64,000 nt of DNA from Nitratireductor basaltis (GCF_000733725.1 NZ_JMQM01000001.1:372001-436000); one strand, 5' to 3'. Positions 1-9,781 are shown, counted from the stretch's first letter. The notes: generated by a model not told the origin, from the letters alone. Numbers and translations: made by a program.

Positions 1-240
1 TTCTTCCTGCTGGTCGTCAATGTCATCTATGCCTTCTTCGAGACCTTCGGCGTGATCCATACGATCACGGCAGGCGGGCCTCAGCAGTCCACGACAATCC
101 TGGTCTACAAGGTCTATGCGGATGGATTTGTCGGTCAGGATCTTGGCTCCTCGGCAGCCCAATCCGTCATCCTGCTTGTTCTTGTGGGCCTGCTGACCGT
201 CATCCAGTTCAAGTTCATCGAGCGAAAGGTGCATTACTGA
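1..240 (+). CDS. ugpA: sn-glycerol-3-phosphate ABC transporter permease UgpA (3' end only)
   Basis: The window opens inside this gene; frame 1 is open from base 1 to the TGA ending at 240, giving the last 79 residues of an inner-membrane permease. The fragment begins in a hydrophobic helix and contains [27 protein letters not shown] and a final FIERKVHY, which match the C-terminal end of UgpA-type permeases as I know them. The stop overlaps the ATG of the next permease gene by one base (TGATG), so the two are translationally coupled. With UgpE and UgpC it would import glycerol-3-phosphate and glycerophosphodiesters; the binding-protein gene is presumably upstream, outside the window. Confidence 0.9.
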   Translation, partial: FFLLVVNVIYAFFETFGVIHTITAGGPQQSTTILVYKVYADGFVGQDLGSSAAQSVILLVLVGLLTVIQFKFIERKVHY

Positions 241-1085
241 TGGCTGGAATGGTCGAAAAACGTGGCAGGTCACTTTGGCTGAGCCATGCCGTTCTGATCC
301 TGGGCGTGGCGATGATCTGCTTCCCGATCTGGCTGGCCTTTGTCGCATCCACCGTGAGCCAGCCTGAAATCGCGCGTCCGCCCATGCCGCTTTGGCCGGG
401 TGATCAGTTCATCGAAAACTATCGAAAGGCGCTGTTCGCCGGCGTGAACGCCCCGGTCTCGATCATGCTTTTGAACTCGCTGGTCATGGCGATCGGCATT
501 TCGGTGGGAAAGATCGTGATCTCGCTCCTGTCGGCCTTTGCCATCGTGTATTTCCGCTTCCCCTTCCGAATGCTCTTCTTCTGGCTGATATTTCTGACGC
601 TGATGCTGCCGGTGGAGGTGCGTATCGTTCCTACCTATGAGGTGGTTGCAGGGCTGGGGCTGCTCAACAGCTATTCGGGCCTGATCTTTCCGCTAATCGC
701 GTCAGCCACGGCGACCTTCCTGTTCCGGCAGTTCTTCCTGACAGTGCCGGACGAGCTTGCTGAGGCTGCGCGTATCGATGGAGCGAGCGCCATGCGCTTC
801 TTCCGCGATATCCTGCTGCCAATGTCGCGAACGAATATCGCGGCCCTATTCGTCATCCTCTTCATCTATGGCTGGAACCAGTATCTCTGGCCCCTCCTGA
901 TCACCACCGATCCCAGCATGAACACCGTGGTCATGGGCATCAAACAGATGTTCCCCAGCGGCGACGACATTGCGGATTGGCCCGTGATCATGGCCACGTC
1001 AATTCTAGCGATGCTGCCGCCGGTCGCCGTGGTCATTGGAATGCAGAAACTCTTCGTGCGCGGTCTGCTGGAAAGCGAGAAGTAA
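240..1085 (+). CDS. ugpE: sn-glycerol-3-phosphate ABC transporter permease UgpE
   Basis: 281 residues, the usual UgpE length, with about six membrane helices. The EAA loop that docks the ATPase is visible as [20 protein letters not shown] in the C-terminal half, followed by [10 protein letters not shown], typical of UgpE. It is the second permease of the glycerol-3-phosphate importer. The start ATG at 240 overlaps the ugpA stop, and its own TAA overlaps the ATG of ugpC at 1085, so all three genes form one coupled operon. Such operons are often under phosphate control, but no Pho box lies in the part of the operon shown here. Confidence 0.92.
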   Translation: MAGMVEKRGRSLWLSHAVLILGVAMICFPIWLAFVASTVSQPEIARPPMPLWPGDQFIENYRKALFAGVNAPVSIMLLNSLVMAIGISVGKIVISLLSAFAIVYFRFPFRMLFFWLIFLTLMLPVEVRIVPTYEVVAGLGLLNSYSGLIFPLIASATATFLFRQFFLTVPDELAEAARIDGASAMRFFRDILLPMSRTNIAALFVILFIYGWNQYLWPLLITTDPSMNTVVMGIKQMFPSGDDIADWPVIMATSILAMLPPVAVVIGMQKLFVRGLLESEK

Positions 1086-2113
1086 TGGCTACTGTCAAAC
1101 TCAGCGATGTACGCAAATCATTCGGCAAGAACGAAGTCATCCATGGCATTGATCTCGACATCGCCGATGGCGAATTCATCGTCATTGTCGGGCCTTCGGG
1201 GTGCGGAAAGTCGACCCTGTTGCGGATGGTAGCCGGTCTTGAGACCGTCAGCTCCGGCGAAATCCATATCGACGGCCGTCGCGTGAATGATCTTGAGCCC
1301 ATGGAGCGCGACATTGCCATGGTCTTCCAGAACTATGCGCTCTACCCGCACATGAACGTTTACGACAACATGGCCTACGGCCTGCGTATAACCGGCAAGC
1401 CCAAGGAGGAGATCAGGGAGCGGGTGCATCAGGCGGCCGCACTCCTCCAGATCGAGGACTATCTTGAGCGCAAACCACGGGAGCTGTCGGGAGGGCAGCG
1501 GCAACGCGTTGCCATGGGGCGTGCAATCGTGCGCAAGCCTGCGGTCTTCCTGTTTGACGAACCACTGTCCAATCTGGATGCGAAGCTGCGCGTCCAGATG
1601 CGGCTGGAGATCAAACAGTTGCAGAAGGAACTCGGTGTCACATCGCTCTACGTCACGCATGACCAGGTGGAGGCCATGACGCTGGCCGACCGGGTCATCA
1701 TCATGAATGAAGGCAGAGCCGAGCAAGTCGGAACACCGCTGGAGCTCTACGCCAATCCGGCGACCCGCTTCGTTGGCGGGTTCATCGGCTCTCCGCCCAT
1801 GAATTTCATCAAGGTACAGGAACGGCGGCTGGGCGATTATCCGCTCCGGCCAGACGCAGACAGTATCGGGATCAGACCGGAGCATATGCGTTTCGTGAAT
1901 GACGGCGCCAAAATGCTCGGGGGGAGGGTCAAGTTCCTGGAGGCGCTCGGTGCGGAAACGCTGGTGCATGTGGAACTGGAAAACGGCAATCTCGTCACGG
2001 TAAGGCAGCCCGGTTCGGAGCCTGCTCCTGAGGCTGGATCCATGGCGCATCTGGCCTGGAGTGCGGAAGACACCGCCCAGTTCAACAGCGAGGGGCAGAG
2101 GGTCGACCGCTAG
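1085..2113 (+). CDS. ugpC: sn-glycerol-3-phosphate ABC transporter ATP-binding protein UgpC
   Basis: 342 residues. Walker [10 protein letters not shown] is at residues 36-44, the ABC signature LSGGQRQRV starts at about residue 134, and Walker [12 protein letters not shown] follows. The C-terminal 100 residues form the regulatory OB-type (MalK/UgpC) domain, with the typical IGIRPEHM motif. I chose ATG 1085 because it overlaps the ugpE stop (TAATG); the frame is open further upstream, but that part lies inside ugpE and is not MalK-like. It powers the UgpAE importer at the cytoplasmic face. Confidence 0.92.
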   Translation: MATVKLSDVRKSFGKNEVIHGIDLDIADGEFIVIVGPSGCGKSTLLRMVAGLETVSSGEIHIDGRRVNDLEPMERDIAMVFQNYALYPHMNVYDNMAYGLRITGKPKEEIRERVHQAAALLQIEDYLERKPRELSGGQRQRVAMGRAIVRKPAVFLFDEPLSNLDAKLRVQMRLEIKQLQKELGVTSLYVTHDQVEAMTLADRVIIMNEGRAEQVGTPLELYANPATRFVGGFIGSPPMNFIKVQERRLGDYPLRPDADSIGIRPEHMRFVNDGAKMLGGRVKFLEALGAETLVHVELENGNLVTVRQPGSEPAPEAGSMAHLAWSAEDTAQFNSEGQRVDR

Positions 2114-2211
2114 GGCGAGGCTGTCCGACACGGGGCCGGCCGGAAACCGGCAACTTGCGCCTTCACCAGCTGCAGCCTAAGCTTGCAGTGAAAGAATGAG
2201 AACTTCCGCCT

Positions 2212-3861
2212 ATGGCACTGTTTCTCCTGCATCTGGCCGGTGCTGCTGCTTTGCTCCTGTGGTCAGTCCGCCTGATCCGCACCGGCGTGGAACGCGCCTA
2301 CCTCACGCCGTTGCGGCGCTGGCTGCGCCATAGTGGAAGCAACTCATTCGTGGCAGCAGGGACAGGAAGCCTGGCTGCACTCCTGCTTCAGAGTTCGTCA
2401 GCCGTGGCGCTGCTTGTGGCTGGCTTTGTTTCCAGCCGGATGGTCCACTCGGCAACCGCTCTGGCAATCATCCTGGGTGCGGATCTCGGTTCTGCTCTCA
2501 TGGCACAGCTGCTTATGTTCAGGGTTACATGGCTCTCGCCGCTCCTGATCCTGGCAGGCACGATCTTCTTCATGCGCGCCAAGCGGCAGCGGATGCGCCA
2601 GACGGGTCGCATCCTGATCGGCCTGGGACTGGTATTCGTCTCGCTTCATCTCATCCGTGAGGCAACGAGCCCTCTTCAGGACAATCAATTGGTCATTGCC
2701 GTTGTCGACTACCTCAAGAGCGACCTGTTATCCGCCTTTCTGATTGGAGCGATTGCTGCCTGGCTCATGCATTCCAGCCTGGCGGCGGTTCTGCTGTTCG
2801 CCACCCTTGGCAGTGAAGGGCTTTTGCCTGTTGTGGCAGCTGTTGCCATGGCGTTCGGCGCAAATCTTGGCGGCAGCTTCGTCCCTTGGGTGCTGACGCA
2901 AAGCATGTCCGCGGCGGCGCGCCAGCCGGTGATCGCCAATCTGCTGGTGCGAGGTGGTGGCGCATTGGCAGCTCTTGCGGGCCTGATGTTCTTGGCGGCG
3001 GCCTATGACGGCGATCTTCTCGAAGATGCGCGCTGGGTGATCGTCCTTCACATCGGGTTCAATTTCGCGGTGCTGCTGTTGGGCCTTGTGTTGCGCCGGC
3101 CCCTCCTGAGACTTTCAAAACTGCTCCTGCCGGGCATGGCTGCGGCCACGGTTTCACGGGTGAGTGCCTTGAACAAGGACGCTCTTTCAGAACCGCGTCG
3201 CGCGCTCGGCTGTGCAGCTCGCGAGATATTGCAGATGGGCGAGACGATCCAGTCAATGCTGACTTCCGCATTGCAGCTTTACCGTGCGTGGGACGATGAC
3301 CTCGTGGGCCAGGTGGCGGTGCAGGAAAAAGACGTGGACCGTATGCATTTCGAAACAAAGCTCTATCTCGCGCGCCTGCAAGAGGGAGCGCTGAACGAAG
3401 AGAATGCGGGGCGAATGATGGTGCTCGCCAATATCGCGACCAATCTCGAGGCCGCGGGCGATCTCATTTCCAGCGATCTGACCGCGCTCGCGCGGAAGCT
3501 TCACACGGCCAATCTCACCTTTTCCGAGCCCGGATGGGCCGATCTTTCCGATTTTCACGACCGGGTTCTGGCCAATATCCAGGTTGCCCTTGATCTCCTG
3601 ATGACCGGTGATGTCGACGCTGCGCGTCAACTTCTCGAGGAGAAAGATGCCATAAGGCAGCTGGAACAGGCCCTGCAACGGCGCCACCTCGAGCGATTGC
3701 GGATGGGCAAGCCGGAAAGCATTGAAACGAGCAACCTCCATCAGGAAACGATCCGGGCGTTGAAACAGATCAATACAGCTTTCACGATGATCGCATATCC
3801 GATCGTGGAAGATGCCGGAGATCTCCTGTCGTCACGGCTGGCCCAGCCAAGCCGCAATTGA
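2212..3861 (+). CDS. Na/Pi cotransporter family protein (NptA/YjbB-like) with PhoU-like domain
   Basis: 549 residues. The N-terminal ~330 residues are hydrophobic with two inverted repeats marked by LLQSSSAVALLV and a second, degenerate MHSSLAAVLLF. QSSS motifs line the substrate path in the Na/Pi-cotransporter II family. The C-terminal ~200 residues are helical and soluble, resembling a PhoU domain. It probably moves inorganic phosphate across the inner membrane; bacterial members such as YjbB have been reported to export Pi. It lies 98 bases after ugpC, so a phosphate-homeostasis link with glycerol-3-phosphate import is likely. It converges on the LysR gene. Confidence 0.85.
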   Translation: MALFLLHLAGAAALLLWSVRLIRTGVERAYLTPLRRWLRHSGSNSFVAAGTGSLAALLLQSSSAVALLVAGFVSSRMVHSATALAIILGADLGSALMAQLLMFRVTWLSPLLILAGTIFFMRAKRQRMRQTGRILIGLGLVFVSLHLIREATSPLQDNQLVIAVVDYLKSDLLSAFLIGAIAAWLMHSSLAAVLLFATLGSEGLLPVVAAVAMAFGANLGGSFVPWVLTQSMSAAARQPVIANLLVRGGGALAALAGLMFLAAAYDGDLLEDARWVIVLHIGFNFAVLLLGLVLRRPLLRLSKLLLPGMAAATVSRVSALNKDALSEPRRALGCAAREILQMGETIQSMLTSALQLYRAWDDDLVGQVAVQEKDVDRMHFETKLYLARLQEGALNEENAGRMMVLANIATNLEAAGDLISSDLTALARKLHTANLTFSEPGWADLSDFHDRVLANIQVALDLLMTGDVDAARQLLEEKDAIRQLEQALQRRHLERLRMGKPESIETSNLHQETIRALKQINTAFTMIAYPIVEDAGDLLSSRLAQPSRN

Positions 3862-3932
3862 GGCTGCCAGAGAAGCGATATCCATCATTGGCCAATCCTG
3901 CATCTCGCTATTGCCGAATGCTCACCGGATCC

Positions 3933-4826
3933 TCAGGTGTCACGGGTGGTCGAGGCGTTCAGGATGATGTCGAACAGGCGTCTTGAGGCAGGAGACAGTC
4001 CTTCCGGGTCTCGACAGACCAGCGCGAAGGAGCGTCGAAGGCGCTCGCCGGCAACCTTGATCTCCGTGAGGTGCTGCCCCGTGACATCGTCCTTCAGGTT
4101 CCTGGTCGAAAGAAGACTCAGCAATTGCGTGCCTCCAATGAGCGACGGCAGATAGAGGATCGAGGTCGCCTTCACCTGTGCCATGGGAGCAGGGCAGCCG
4201 TGGCGATGAAACAGGTCTTTCAGCCAGGGCAAGATGGCCGATTCGGTGGGCAATACCCAGTTGTAGGCTGCGAGATCCGCCACCTGTACTTCGCGCGACG
4301 CCAGGGGATGGGCCCAGCTCGCAACAATCGCAACCTCGTCCTTGAGTACCGGGCTGACATGGAAACCCTCGATCGGTCCCGAAACATGTGTAAGCACCAG
4401 GTCGAGCCGATGTTCGCGCAATGCCTTCAGCAGCGGACCGCTGACATTCGTCTCCAGGTCGATGGTCACGCCCGGACTCTCCAGGAGCAATTGCCGCATG
4501 GTTTCGGGCAGGTAGTACTTCGCCAAGGTCGGCGCGCAGCCGAAACGGATGTGGCCGGCTTCTCCGCGGGCATAGCCTCTCGCCTCACGCCGGGTCTCAT
4601 TCATCATCCTCTCGACCACCTTGCTGCGGTCAAGCAGGACGTGTCCGAGTTCGGTGAGAATTATGCCGCGCCCTTCGCGCATGAACAGCTTTCCGCCGAG
4701 CGAATCCTCCAGCCGCTGCATCGCCTTCGACAAGGCCGGCTGGGTGAGAAGCAGCCGTTCGGCAGCCTGCCCCATATGGCCGAGTTCGGCGACGGTGCGG
4801 AAATAGACGAGATCCCTGAAATCCAT
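3933..4826 (-). CDS. LysR-family transcriptional regulator
   Basis: 297 residues. The N-terminal 60 residues form the LysR winged helix-turn-helix (FRTVAELGHMGQAAERLLLTQ then QPALSKAMQRLE), and residues ~90-290 are a periplasmic-binding-like effector domain. Start ATG 4826 follows a GGAGG with 5-base spacing. It is transcribed away from the RraA/dehydrogenase/TTT operon starting at 4953, the usual arrangement for a LysR activator that senses the imported compound or a breakdown product. The effector is unknown. Confidence 0.88.
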   Translation of the reverse strand: MDFRDLVYFRTVAELGHMGQAAERLLLTQPALSKAMQRLEDSLGGKLFMREGRGIILTELGHVLLDRSKVVERMMNETRREARGYARGEAGHIRFGCAPTLAKYYLPETMRQLLLESPGVTIDLETNVSGPLLKALREHRLDLVLTHVSGPIEGFHVSPVLKDEVAIVASWAHPLASREVQVADLAAYNWVLPTESAILPWLKDLFHRHGCPAPMAQVKATSILYLPSLIGGTQLLSLLSTRNLKDDVTGQHLTEIKVAGERLRRSFALVCRDPEGLSPASRRLFDIILNASTTRDT

Positions 4827-4841
4827 TCATGCCTCCAGGTT

Positions 4842-4854
4842 ATCAATTAATGAT
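4842..4854. promoter_or_regulatory. Candidate LysR binding site in the divergent intergenic region
   Basis: An AT-rich inverted repeat ATCA-N5-TGAT sits in the 126-base gap between the LysR gene and the RraA operon, just upstream of the LysR start. LysR proteins commonly bind T-N11-A palindromes in such divergent regions, and the 13-base core fits that spacing. Assignment to this regulator is inference. Confidence 0.35.
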
Positions 4855-4952
4855 TATTTTGAAATTGTAATTATCGGCCAGCTTTTGCAAGTTTTTTTCC
4901 GGCATTCAAGCTCGCCCTGCGGGCCGAGCACCCAAGACTGGAGAAGAACAAT

Positions 4953-5648
4953 ATGAGCGTCGGCTTCCGCGTATTCAGCAAGCGCAAGCTTCCATCTCCC
5001 GAGGTCGTCAGGGCCTTGGGCGAACTGCCCTCGGCGAATGTGGCGGATGTCATGACACGGTTGAACTCGTTGCCGGCCAGCATACGCCTGCAGGGGCCGC
5101 GCCTGGCCGCTCCGGTGGCGGGCGTTGCGCTCACTGTCCAGGTGAGCGCAGGTGACAATCTGGTCATCCACAAGGCCCTCAACATGGCGCAGGAGGGCGA
5201 TGTGATCATCGTCTCCAATGGCGGCGCCCAGACGCAGGCGCTGATGGGCGAGGTCATGTTCAGCTATGCCAAGTTCAAGAAGGTTGCGGCGATCGTCTTT
5301 GATGGTCCGATCCGCGACCTCGATTCCCTCGATCATCTTGGGCTGCCTGTTTATGCCACCGGCACCCGTCCCGGCGGGCCGATGAAACAGGGCCCTGGGC
5401 AAATCAATGTACCGATCTCGTTCGAAGGCTGTGTTGCTTGCCCGGGTGATGTGGTGCTTGTCGACAATGATGGGGTTGTCGTCGTTCCGCGCGCCGATGC
5501 CGAGGTGGTCCTGCGCGCAGCCCGCACGCTGTCTGAAAAGGATCAGGCAAAGGTGGCTGCCGCCAGGGACGGGAGCCTTGACCGGAGCTGGGTCGATGCC
5601 GCTCTGGAGAAGGCCGGCTGCGAAATCATCGAGGCGACCTATGAGTGA
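4953..5648 (+). CDS. RraA family protein, likely HMG/CHA-type class II aldolase
   Basis: 231 residues. The RraA-like fold is recognised from SANVADVMTRL near the N-terminus, the central DGPIRDLDSL (the R-D pair binds divalent metal and pyruvate enolate in HMG/CHA aldolases) and the late DNDGVVVVPRADAE. Family aldolases cleave 4-hydroxy-4-methyl-2-oxoglutarate or 4-carboxy-4-hydroxy-2-oxoadipate, and some decarboxylate oxaloacetate. An aldolase or decarboxylase is more likely here than the RNase E inhibitor role, because the gene is coupled (8-base overlap) to a hydroxyacid dehydrogenase and precedes a TTT transporter. Start ATG 4953 follows GGAGAAG. First gene of the operon divergent to LysR. 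Confidence 0.82.
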   Translation: MSVGFRVFSKRKLPSPEVVRALGELPSANVADVMTRLNSLPASIRLQGPRLAAPVAGVALTVQVSAGDNLVIHKALNMAQEGDVIIVSNGGAQTQALMGEVMFSYAKFKKVAAIVFDGPIRDLDSLDHLGLPVYATGTRPGGPMKQGPGQINVPISFEGCVACPGDVVLVDNDGVVVVPRADAEVVLRAARTLSEKDQAKVAAARDGSLDRSWVDAALEKAGCEIIEATYE

Positions 5649-6621
5649 TTTGCGCGGCGCTCCGGGCGAACGCAAAACGATCTTCCTGCGCGCACCCATT
5701 CATCACGATGCTGTCGAACTTCTGAAGGCCGATCCGCGTCTCGATGTGGTCACTTGGGACGAAGCGCGGGTGAAGAACTGGCGCGAGGAGGCCGACGCGG
5801 TGATCCTGCGGGGGCTCAATCTGACGGGAGAAGAGATCCGGTCGGCCAAGCGCCTCAAGGTAATCGGTCGGCACGGCGCTGGTGTCGATTCCGTCGACGT
5901 CCAGGCGGCGCGGGAGCGCGGTATCGTGGTGCTCAACACCCCGTTCGAGAATTCGCAATCGGTGGCCGAGCTGTCCGTCACGCTGATGTTGTCTGCGGCG
6001 CGTCGTATCGTTCATGCCGATCATCTGGTTCGAAGCAATGACTGGGACGAGGGGCGCAAGGGCAGGGGATGTCGCGAACTGTACCGCAACCGCGTCGGAT
6101 TTGTGGGGTTTGGCCGGATTGCACGCATGACGGCGGACATCCTGCGCAAGGCCTTCGAGATGGAGGTCATGGCCTATGATCCCAAGCTTCCGACCGCTTT
6201 CTGGCAGGACAGGGATGACGTCAGCCGTGTAGAGAAGCTCGAAGAGCTGTTCGCGAGTTGCGACTTCATCAGCATCAATCTGCCGCGAACGCCGGAGACC
6301 ATCGGGCTCATATCGAAATCCATTCTGGCCCAGGCGAAGCCCGGTCTGATCCTGGTGAACACGTCCCGTGGCGGGATTGTCGATGAAACGGCGCTGGCAT
6401 CAGCCCTTGAAAGCGGGCGTCTGGGTGCGGCGGGCATGGATGTCTTCGAGCAGGAGCCGCCATCTCCTGAACATCCGCTTCTGTCCTTGCCGAATTTCAT
6501 CGCGACACCCCATTACGGCGGTGCGACCCAGGAGAGCCTGCGGCGCGTCGCATGTTCCATCGCACGGGAGACCGCATCAGCGCTGTTCGGAGTGACAACG
6601 GAGAGCTACCGGGTTGCTTGA
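5641..6621 (+). CDS. D-2-hydroxyacid dehydrogenase (phosphoglycerate dehydrogenase-like)
   Basis: 326 residues from ATG 5641, which overlaps the RraA gene by 8 bases. The catalytic domain has GRHGAGVDSVD; the NAD-binding Rossmann motif is VGFVGFGRIARM; the catalytic residues are seen as the Arg in NTSRGGIVDE, the Glu in DVFEQEPP and the His in TPHYGGAT. It interconverts a D-2-hydroxyacid and a 2-oxoacid with NAD(P). There is no C-terminal ACT domain, so it is not the regulated serine-pathway enzyme. In context it would process the acid imported by the TTT transporter or the 2-oxoacid released by the RraA-type aldolase. Confidence 0.87.
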   Translation: MSDLRGAPGERKTIFLRAPIHHDAVELLKADPRLDVVTWDEARVKNWREEADAVILRGLNLTGEEIRSAKRLKVIGRHGAGVDSVDVQAARERGIVVLNTPFENSQSVAELSVTLMLSAARRIVHADHLVRSNDWDEGRKGRGCRELYRNRVGFVGFGRIARMTADILRKAFEMEVMAYDPKLPTAFWQDRDDVSRVEKLEELFASCDFISINLPRTPETIGLISKSILAQAKPGLILVNTSRGGIVDETALASALESGRLGAAGMDVFEQEPPSPEHPLLSLPNFIATPHYGGATQESLRRVACSIARETASALFGVTTESYRVA

Positions 6622-6737
6622 AGGTTTCGGGCTCTTCAGGAGAGAGCGCGCAACTTTCATGAAAGACAAAAATGGCATGGCGCGGCTTTCAAAGGCGAGA
6701 AGAGACGCCTGAACAGCGTTGCAGGGAGGAGGCACAA

Positions 6738-7229
6738 TTGTCGAAAAAGATGTCTGACGGGATCAGCGGCGTGGTCATATTGCTGTTTGCGATCCTGATG
6801 TATTCGAGCTTGCCCGGACCCGGAGAAACCGTGGTCGCGGGACTCGACATGAGCCTGGCGCCACGGCTGGTGGCCCTGATCCTCGGTGGCCTGAGCCTGA
6901 TGCTGCTGGCCATGACTTTCCTGCCCTACAAGGGGCTTGGCACCAGCACCGGTGACGACGAGGAAGAAGTTCCGCAGCACCGGTTTGCCTATCCTGGCCG
7001 GCTGATTGCTACTGCCGTTCTCATCATTGCCGCGGCAGCACTGTTCGAGTGGCTCGGTTTCGTGCTGACCTCGGTGATCTACATTTTCGCGCAGTGCTAC
7101 ATCCTGACCTACGACCCAGGCACGTTCAGAATCGTGCGTACCGCTGTCATCGCTGTCGCCTTCCCCGTCGCCGTCTATCTGATGTTCTGGCACTGGCTTT
7201 CGATGCCGCTGCCCAAGGGCATCCTTTGA
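6738..7229 (+). CDS. TTT transporter small membrane subunit (TctB family)
   Basis: Small hydrophobic protein of about 163 residues with four predicted membrane helices, matching TctB. I chose TTG 6738 because GGGAGGAGG lies 5 bases upstream; ATG 6750 is the alternative. An in-frame ATG at 6672 exists but has no ribosome binding site and would add an un-TctB-like hydrophilic tail. A charged loop (GDDEEEV) sits between helices 2 and 3. It pairs with the TctA protein 8 bases downstream to form the inner-membrane part of TTT transporter 1. Confidence 0.82.
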   Translation: MSKKMSDGISGVVILLFAILMYSSLPGPGETVVAGLDMSLAPRLVALILGGLSLMLLAMTFLPYKGLGTSTGDDEEEVPQHRFAYPGRLIATAVLIIAAAALFEWLGFVLTSVIYIFAQCYILTYDPGTFRIVRTAVIAVAFPVAVYLMFWHWLSMPLPKGIL

Positions 7230-7236
7230 GGAGCAT

Positions 7237-8742
7237 ATGATGTTTGATGTCTTCCTGCAGGGCGCCGCGGCCGCGCTTGATATCTACTGCGTACTTCTCG
7301 TTTTCGGTGGGGTCGCGCTGGGCATCGTCTTCGGCTCCGTCCCGGGGCTAACCGCCTCGATGGGCCTTATCCTCTGCCTGCCGCTGACCTTTACTATGCC
7401 CGCGCTGCACGGTCTGTCGCTACTTTGCGGCTTGTTCATCGGTGGCATCTCCGGCGGATTGATCCCGGCGATCCTGATGAACCTTCCAGGCACGCCGGGA
7501 TCGGTGGCGACACTGTTCGACGGCTATCCCATGGCGATGAAGGGCGAAGCCAAGAAGGCGCTCAGCGCGGCGGTGCTGTTCTCCTTTCTCGGGACCCTGT
7601 TCGGCATCATCGTGCTGGCGATCTTTGCACCGATGCTGGCCCGCTTCGCGCTCAGATTCACGCCGTTCGAATATTTTGCCGTTTCGTTCTTCGCACTCTC
7701 GCTGATCGCCAGCCTGAGCGCGGGCTCGATGATCAAGGGGTTCATCAGCGGCGTGATCGGTATCGCCTTTGCCATGGTGGGAATGAGCCCTGTCGGCGGT
7801 ATCGAGCGGATGACCGCTGGTCAGGTGGATCTGCAGAGCGGCTTTGCCATGGTCCCGTTTCTGGTGGGTCTCTTCGCGATTTCCGAACTGCTCCATGACG
7901 CGGGCAAAGGCCCGGCCCGGGCCACGATGCACAAGCTGGGAACGACGACCAAGGAGATCGGGCTGAAGCTGGCCGATGTCATGGGCAACATCCGCACCTG
8001 GTTCGTCGCATCCACGGTCGGCACAGGTATCGGCATCCTGCCGGGAATTGGCGTCAGCACAGCGGGGCTTACCGGCTATCTGGCAGCCAAGAAGACTTCC
8101 CGTCGTGGCGATCAGTACGGAACCGGCATCGTCGATGGGGTTGCGGCGTCGGAAAGCGCGAACAATGCCTGCATCGGCGGTGCGCTGGTGCCCCTGCTGG
8201 CCCTGGGCATTCCAGGCGATACCGTTGCCTCGATCCTGCTGGGCGCCTTCATCATGAACAACATCCAGCCCGGTCCGCTGCTCTTCCTCACCCAGGGTGA
8301 GCTGGTCTACGGCATCTTTACTTCGCTCGTCATCGCATCGGTTGCCATGGCCGTGTTCATGTTCGCACTGATGCCGGTATTCATCCGCATTGTCCGTACG
8401 CCCAAGAACGTGCTGATGCCACTCGTCGTGGTCATGTGCCTGGTCGGTGCCTTCGGTCTCAACAACCGTGCATTCGACGTCTGGTCGATGGTGATGTTCG
8501 GTGGGTTGGGCTTCGCGCTGCGAACCTTCGGGTTTCCGCTCCAGCCGGCGGTTCTGGGGTTCATCCTCGGACCGATCGTCGAGACCAACTTCTATCGCGC
8601 CCTTACCGCGTCGAAGGGGGACTACAGCGAATTCCTCATACGTCCGATCAGCGGCACATTCCTTGCGCTGTCGCTCATCTTTATCGCGCTTCCCTTGTTC
8701 AGCGCGCTCTACACCCGCTTTCGCCCGGTCAACCAAAGCTGA
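7237..8742 (+). CDS. TTT transporter large membrane subunit (TctA family)
   Basis: 501 residues with about 12 membrane helices. TctA landmarks are visible: GSVPGLTASMGL near the N-terminus, NLPGTPGSVATLFDGYPMA, and the mirrored second half with ILPGIGVSTAGLTGYLAAKK, ASESANNACIGGALVP and LGIPGDTVASILLGAF. The two internally repeated halves each carry the PGxxA/S signature of the family. It forms the ion-coupled transmembrane channel of TTT transporter 1. Start ATG 7237 follows GGAG. Confidence 0.93.
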   Translation: MMFDVFLQGAAAALDIYCVLLVFGGVALGIVFGSVPGLTASMGLILCLPLTFTMPALHGLSLLCGLFIGGISGGLIPAILMNLPGTPGSVATLFDGYPMAMKGEAKKALSAAVLFSFLGTLFGIIVLAIFAPMLARFALRFTPFEYFAVSFFALSLIASLSAGSMIKGFISGVIGIAFAMVGMSPVGGIERMTAGQVDLQSGFAMVPFLVGLFAISELLHDAGKGPARATMHKLGTTTKEIGLKLADVMGNIRTWFVASTVGTGIGILPGIGVSTAGLTGYLAAKKTSRRGDQYGTGIVDGVAASESANNACIGGALVPLLALGIPGDTVASILLGAFIMNNIQPGPLLFLTQGELVYGIFTSLVIASVAMAVFMFALMPVFIRIVRTPKNVLMPLVVVMCLVGAFGLNNRAFDVWSMVMFGGLGFALRTFGFPLQPAVLGFILGPIVETNFYRALTASKGDYSEFLIRPISGTFLALSLIFIALPLFSALYTRFRPVNQS

Positions 8743-8771
8743 CCGATCTGTTTCAAAAGGAGGAGACTGAA

Positions 8772-9743
8772 ATGAAGCTGAAAACACTCAAGACACTTGC
8801 CCTGGCGGCCATACCCGCGCTTGGCCTCGCAACCGCCGGACCAGCGGTCGCCCAGGAATATCCTTCCGAGCCGATCCAACTCGTTATCCCATACAATCCG
8901 GGCGGCGACACCGATCTGCTCGGCCGGATCTTCGCAACCCAGCTCGAGCGGGTTCTTGGAAGTACCGTTGTTCCCGTCAATGTTGCGGGTGCTTCCGGCA
9001 GCATCGCGACCACCAAGGTCTACAAGGCGGAGCCGGACGGCTACACCATGCTGTTCCACCATTCGGGCGTGCTTGGCAGCATGCTCACAAAGGCCATCGA
9101 CTTCAGCTTCGACGACCTGACCGTCCTTGGCTCCGTCGGCATGTCCGAGGGATCCATCTGGGTGACCTCGGCCAGCTCGCCCTATCAGAACATGGAAGAT
9201 CTGGTGGAAGCCGCCAAGGCAAATCCGGGCACTGTTAAGAACGGCATCAACTTTGGAAGCCAGACGCATGTCCATGCCGCCGCTTTCGAAGAGGCAGCAG
9301 GTGTTGAAATGCACAATGTGGATGTCGGCGGCATCGGTGAAAAGATCGTCAGCATTCTCGGTCAGCATGTCGATGTATCCGAGGTTCAGGTAGGCGCAGT
9401 TCAGAGCTATCTGGAAAGTGGCGACATGCGTGCGCTCGGTACCCCTGCCGCGCAGCGCTTCAGCGGCCTGCCGGATGTTGCGACCTTCCAGGAACAGGGG
9501 ATCGACGTGGCTATGCCCGATCGTCTGTTCTGGGTGGCTCTGCCGCCGAACGCACCTGCCGAGGTGGTTGAAAAGCTGACCGCAGCACTTGCCGAGCTTG
9601 GTGAGAGCGAAGAATTGGCAAAGGAATATGCCAAGGTTCAGATGACGCCCCGGTTCATCTCCGCACAGGAGACGGTCGATTACCTGAACAACGAATTCGA
9701 GTTCAACTCGAAGTACGAAGATATCTTCCTCTCGAAGAAATAA
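8772..9743 (+). CDS. TTT transporter periplasmic binding protein (TctC/Bug family)
   Basis: 323 residues from ATG 8772 (AGGAGGAGA 5 bases upstream). Residues 1-27 are a signal peptide ending in AVA, followed by the mature QEYPSEPIQLVIPYNPGGDTD, whose PYNPGG(D/G)TD loop is the ligand-carboxylate-binding signature of Bug proteins. Other family marks are ADG..ML around residue 90 and the conserved FNYGSQTH-type loop (INFGSQTH here). It captures the carboxylate substrate in the periplasm for the TctAB proteins just upstream. In this operon it follows TctA and is trailed by a terminator, whereas in TTT operon 2 it comes first. Confidence 0.93.
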   Translation: MKLKTLKTLALAAIPALGLATAGPAVAQEYPSEPIQLVIPYNPGGDTDLLGRIFATQLERVLGSTVVPVNVAGASGSIATTKVYKAEPDGYTMLFHHSGVLGSMLTKAIDFSFDDLTVLGSVGMSEGSIWVTSASSPYQNMEDLVEAAKANPGTVKNGINFGSQTHVHAAAFEEAAGVEMHNVDVGGIGEKIVSILGQHVDVSEVQVGAVQSYLESGDMRALGTPAAQRFSGLPDVATFQEQGIDVAMPDRLFWVALPPNAPAEVVEKLTAALAELGESEELAKEYAKVQMTPRFISAQETVDYLNNEFEFNSKYEDIFLSKK

Positions 9744-9751
9744 GCAGATCG

Positions 9752-9781
9752 CGCTCCGGACATCGCGTCCGGAGCGTTTTT
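9752..9781 (+). terminator. Rho-independent terminator after TctC
   Basis: A perfect 10-bp stem, CGCTCCGGAC (9752-9761) with GTCCGGAGCG (9767-9776), 5-base loop, then five T (9777-9781). It sits 9 bases after the TctC stop and before the DUF6282 gene, so it should end or attenuate the transcript there. Confidence 0.9.

Noticed and set aside
2114-2211. Pho box or terminator between ugpC and the Na/Pi gene
   Set aside because: A small GCCGG-AAA-CCGGC hairpin is present, but there is no T run and no 18-base Pho-box-like direct repeat.
7420-8787. 455-codon open frame on the minus strand
   Set aside because: It lies antisense to the clear TctA gene; its translation is rich in Arg, His, Asp and Glu with no recognisable domain, as expected for a shadow in high-GC DNA.
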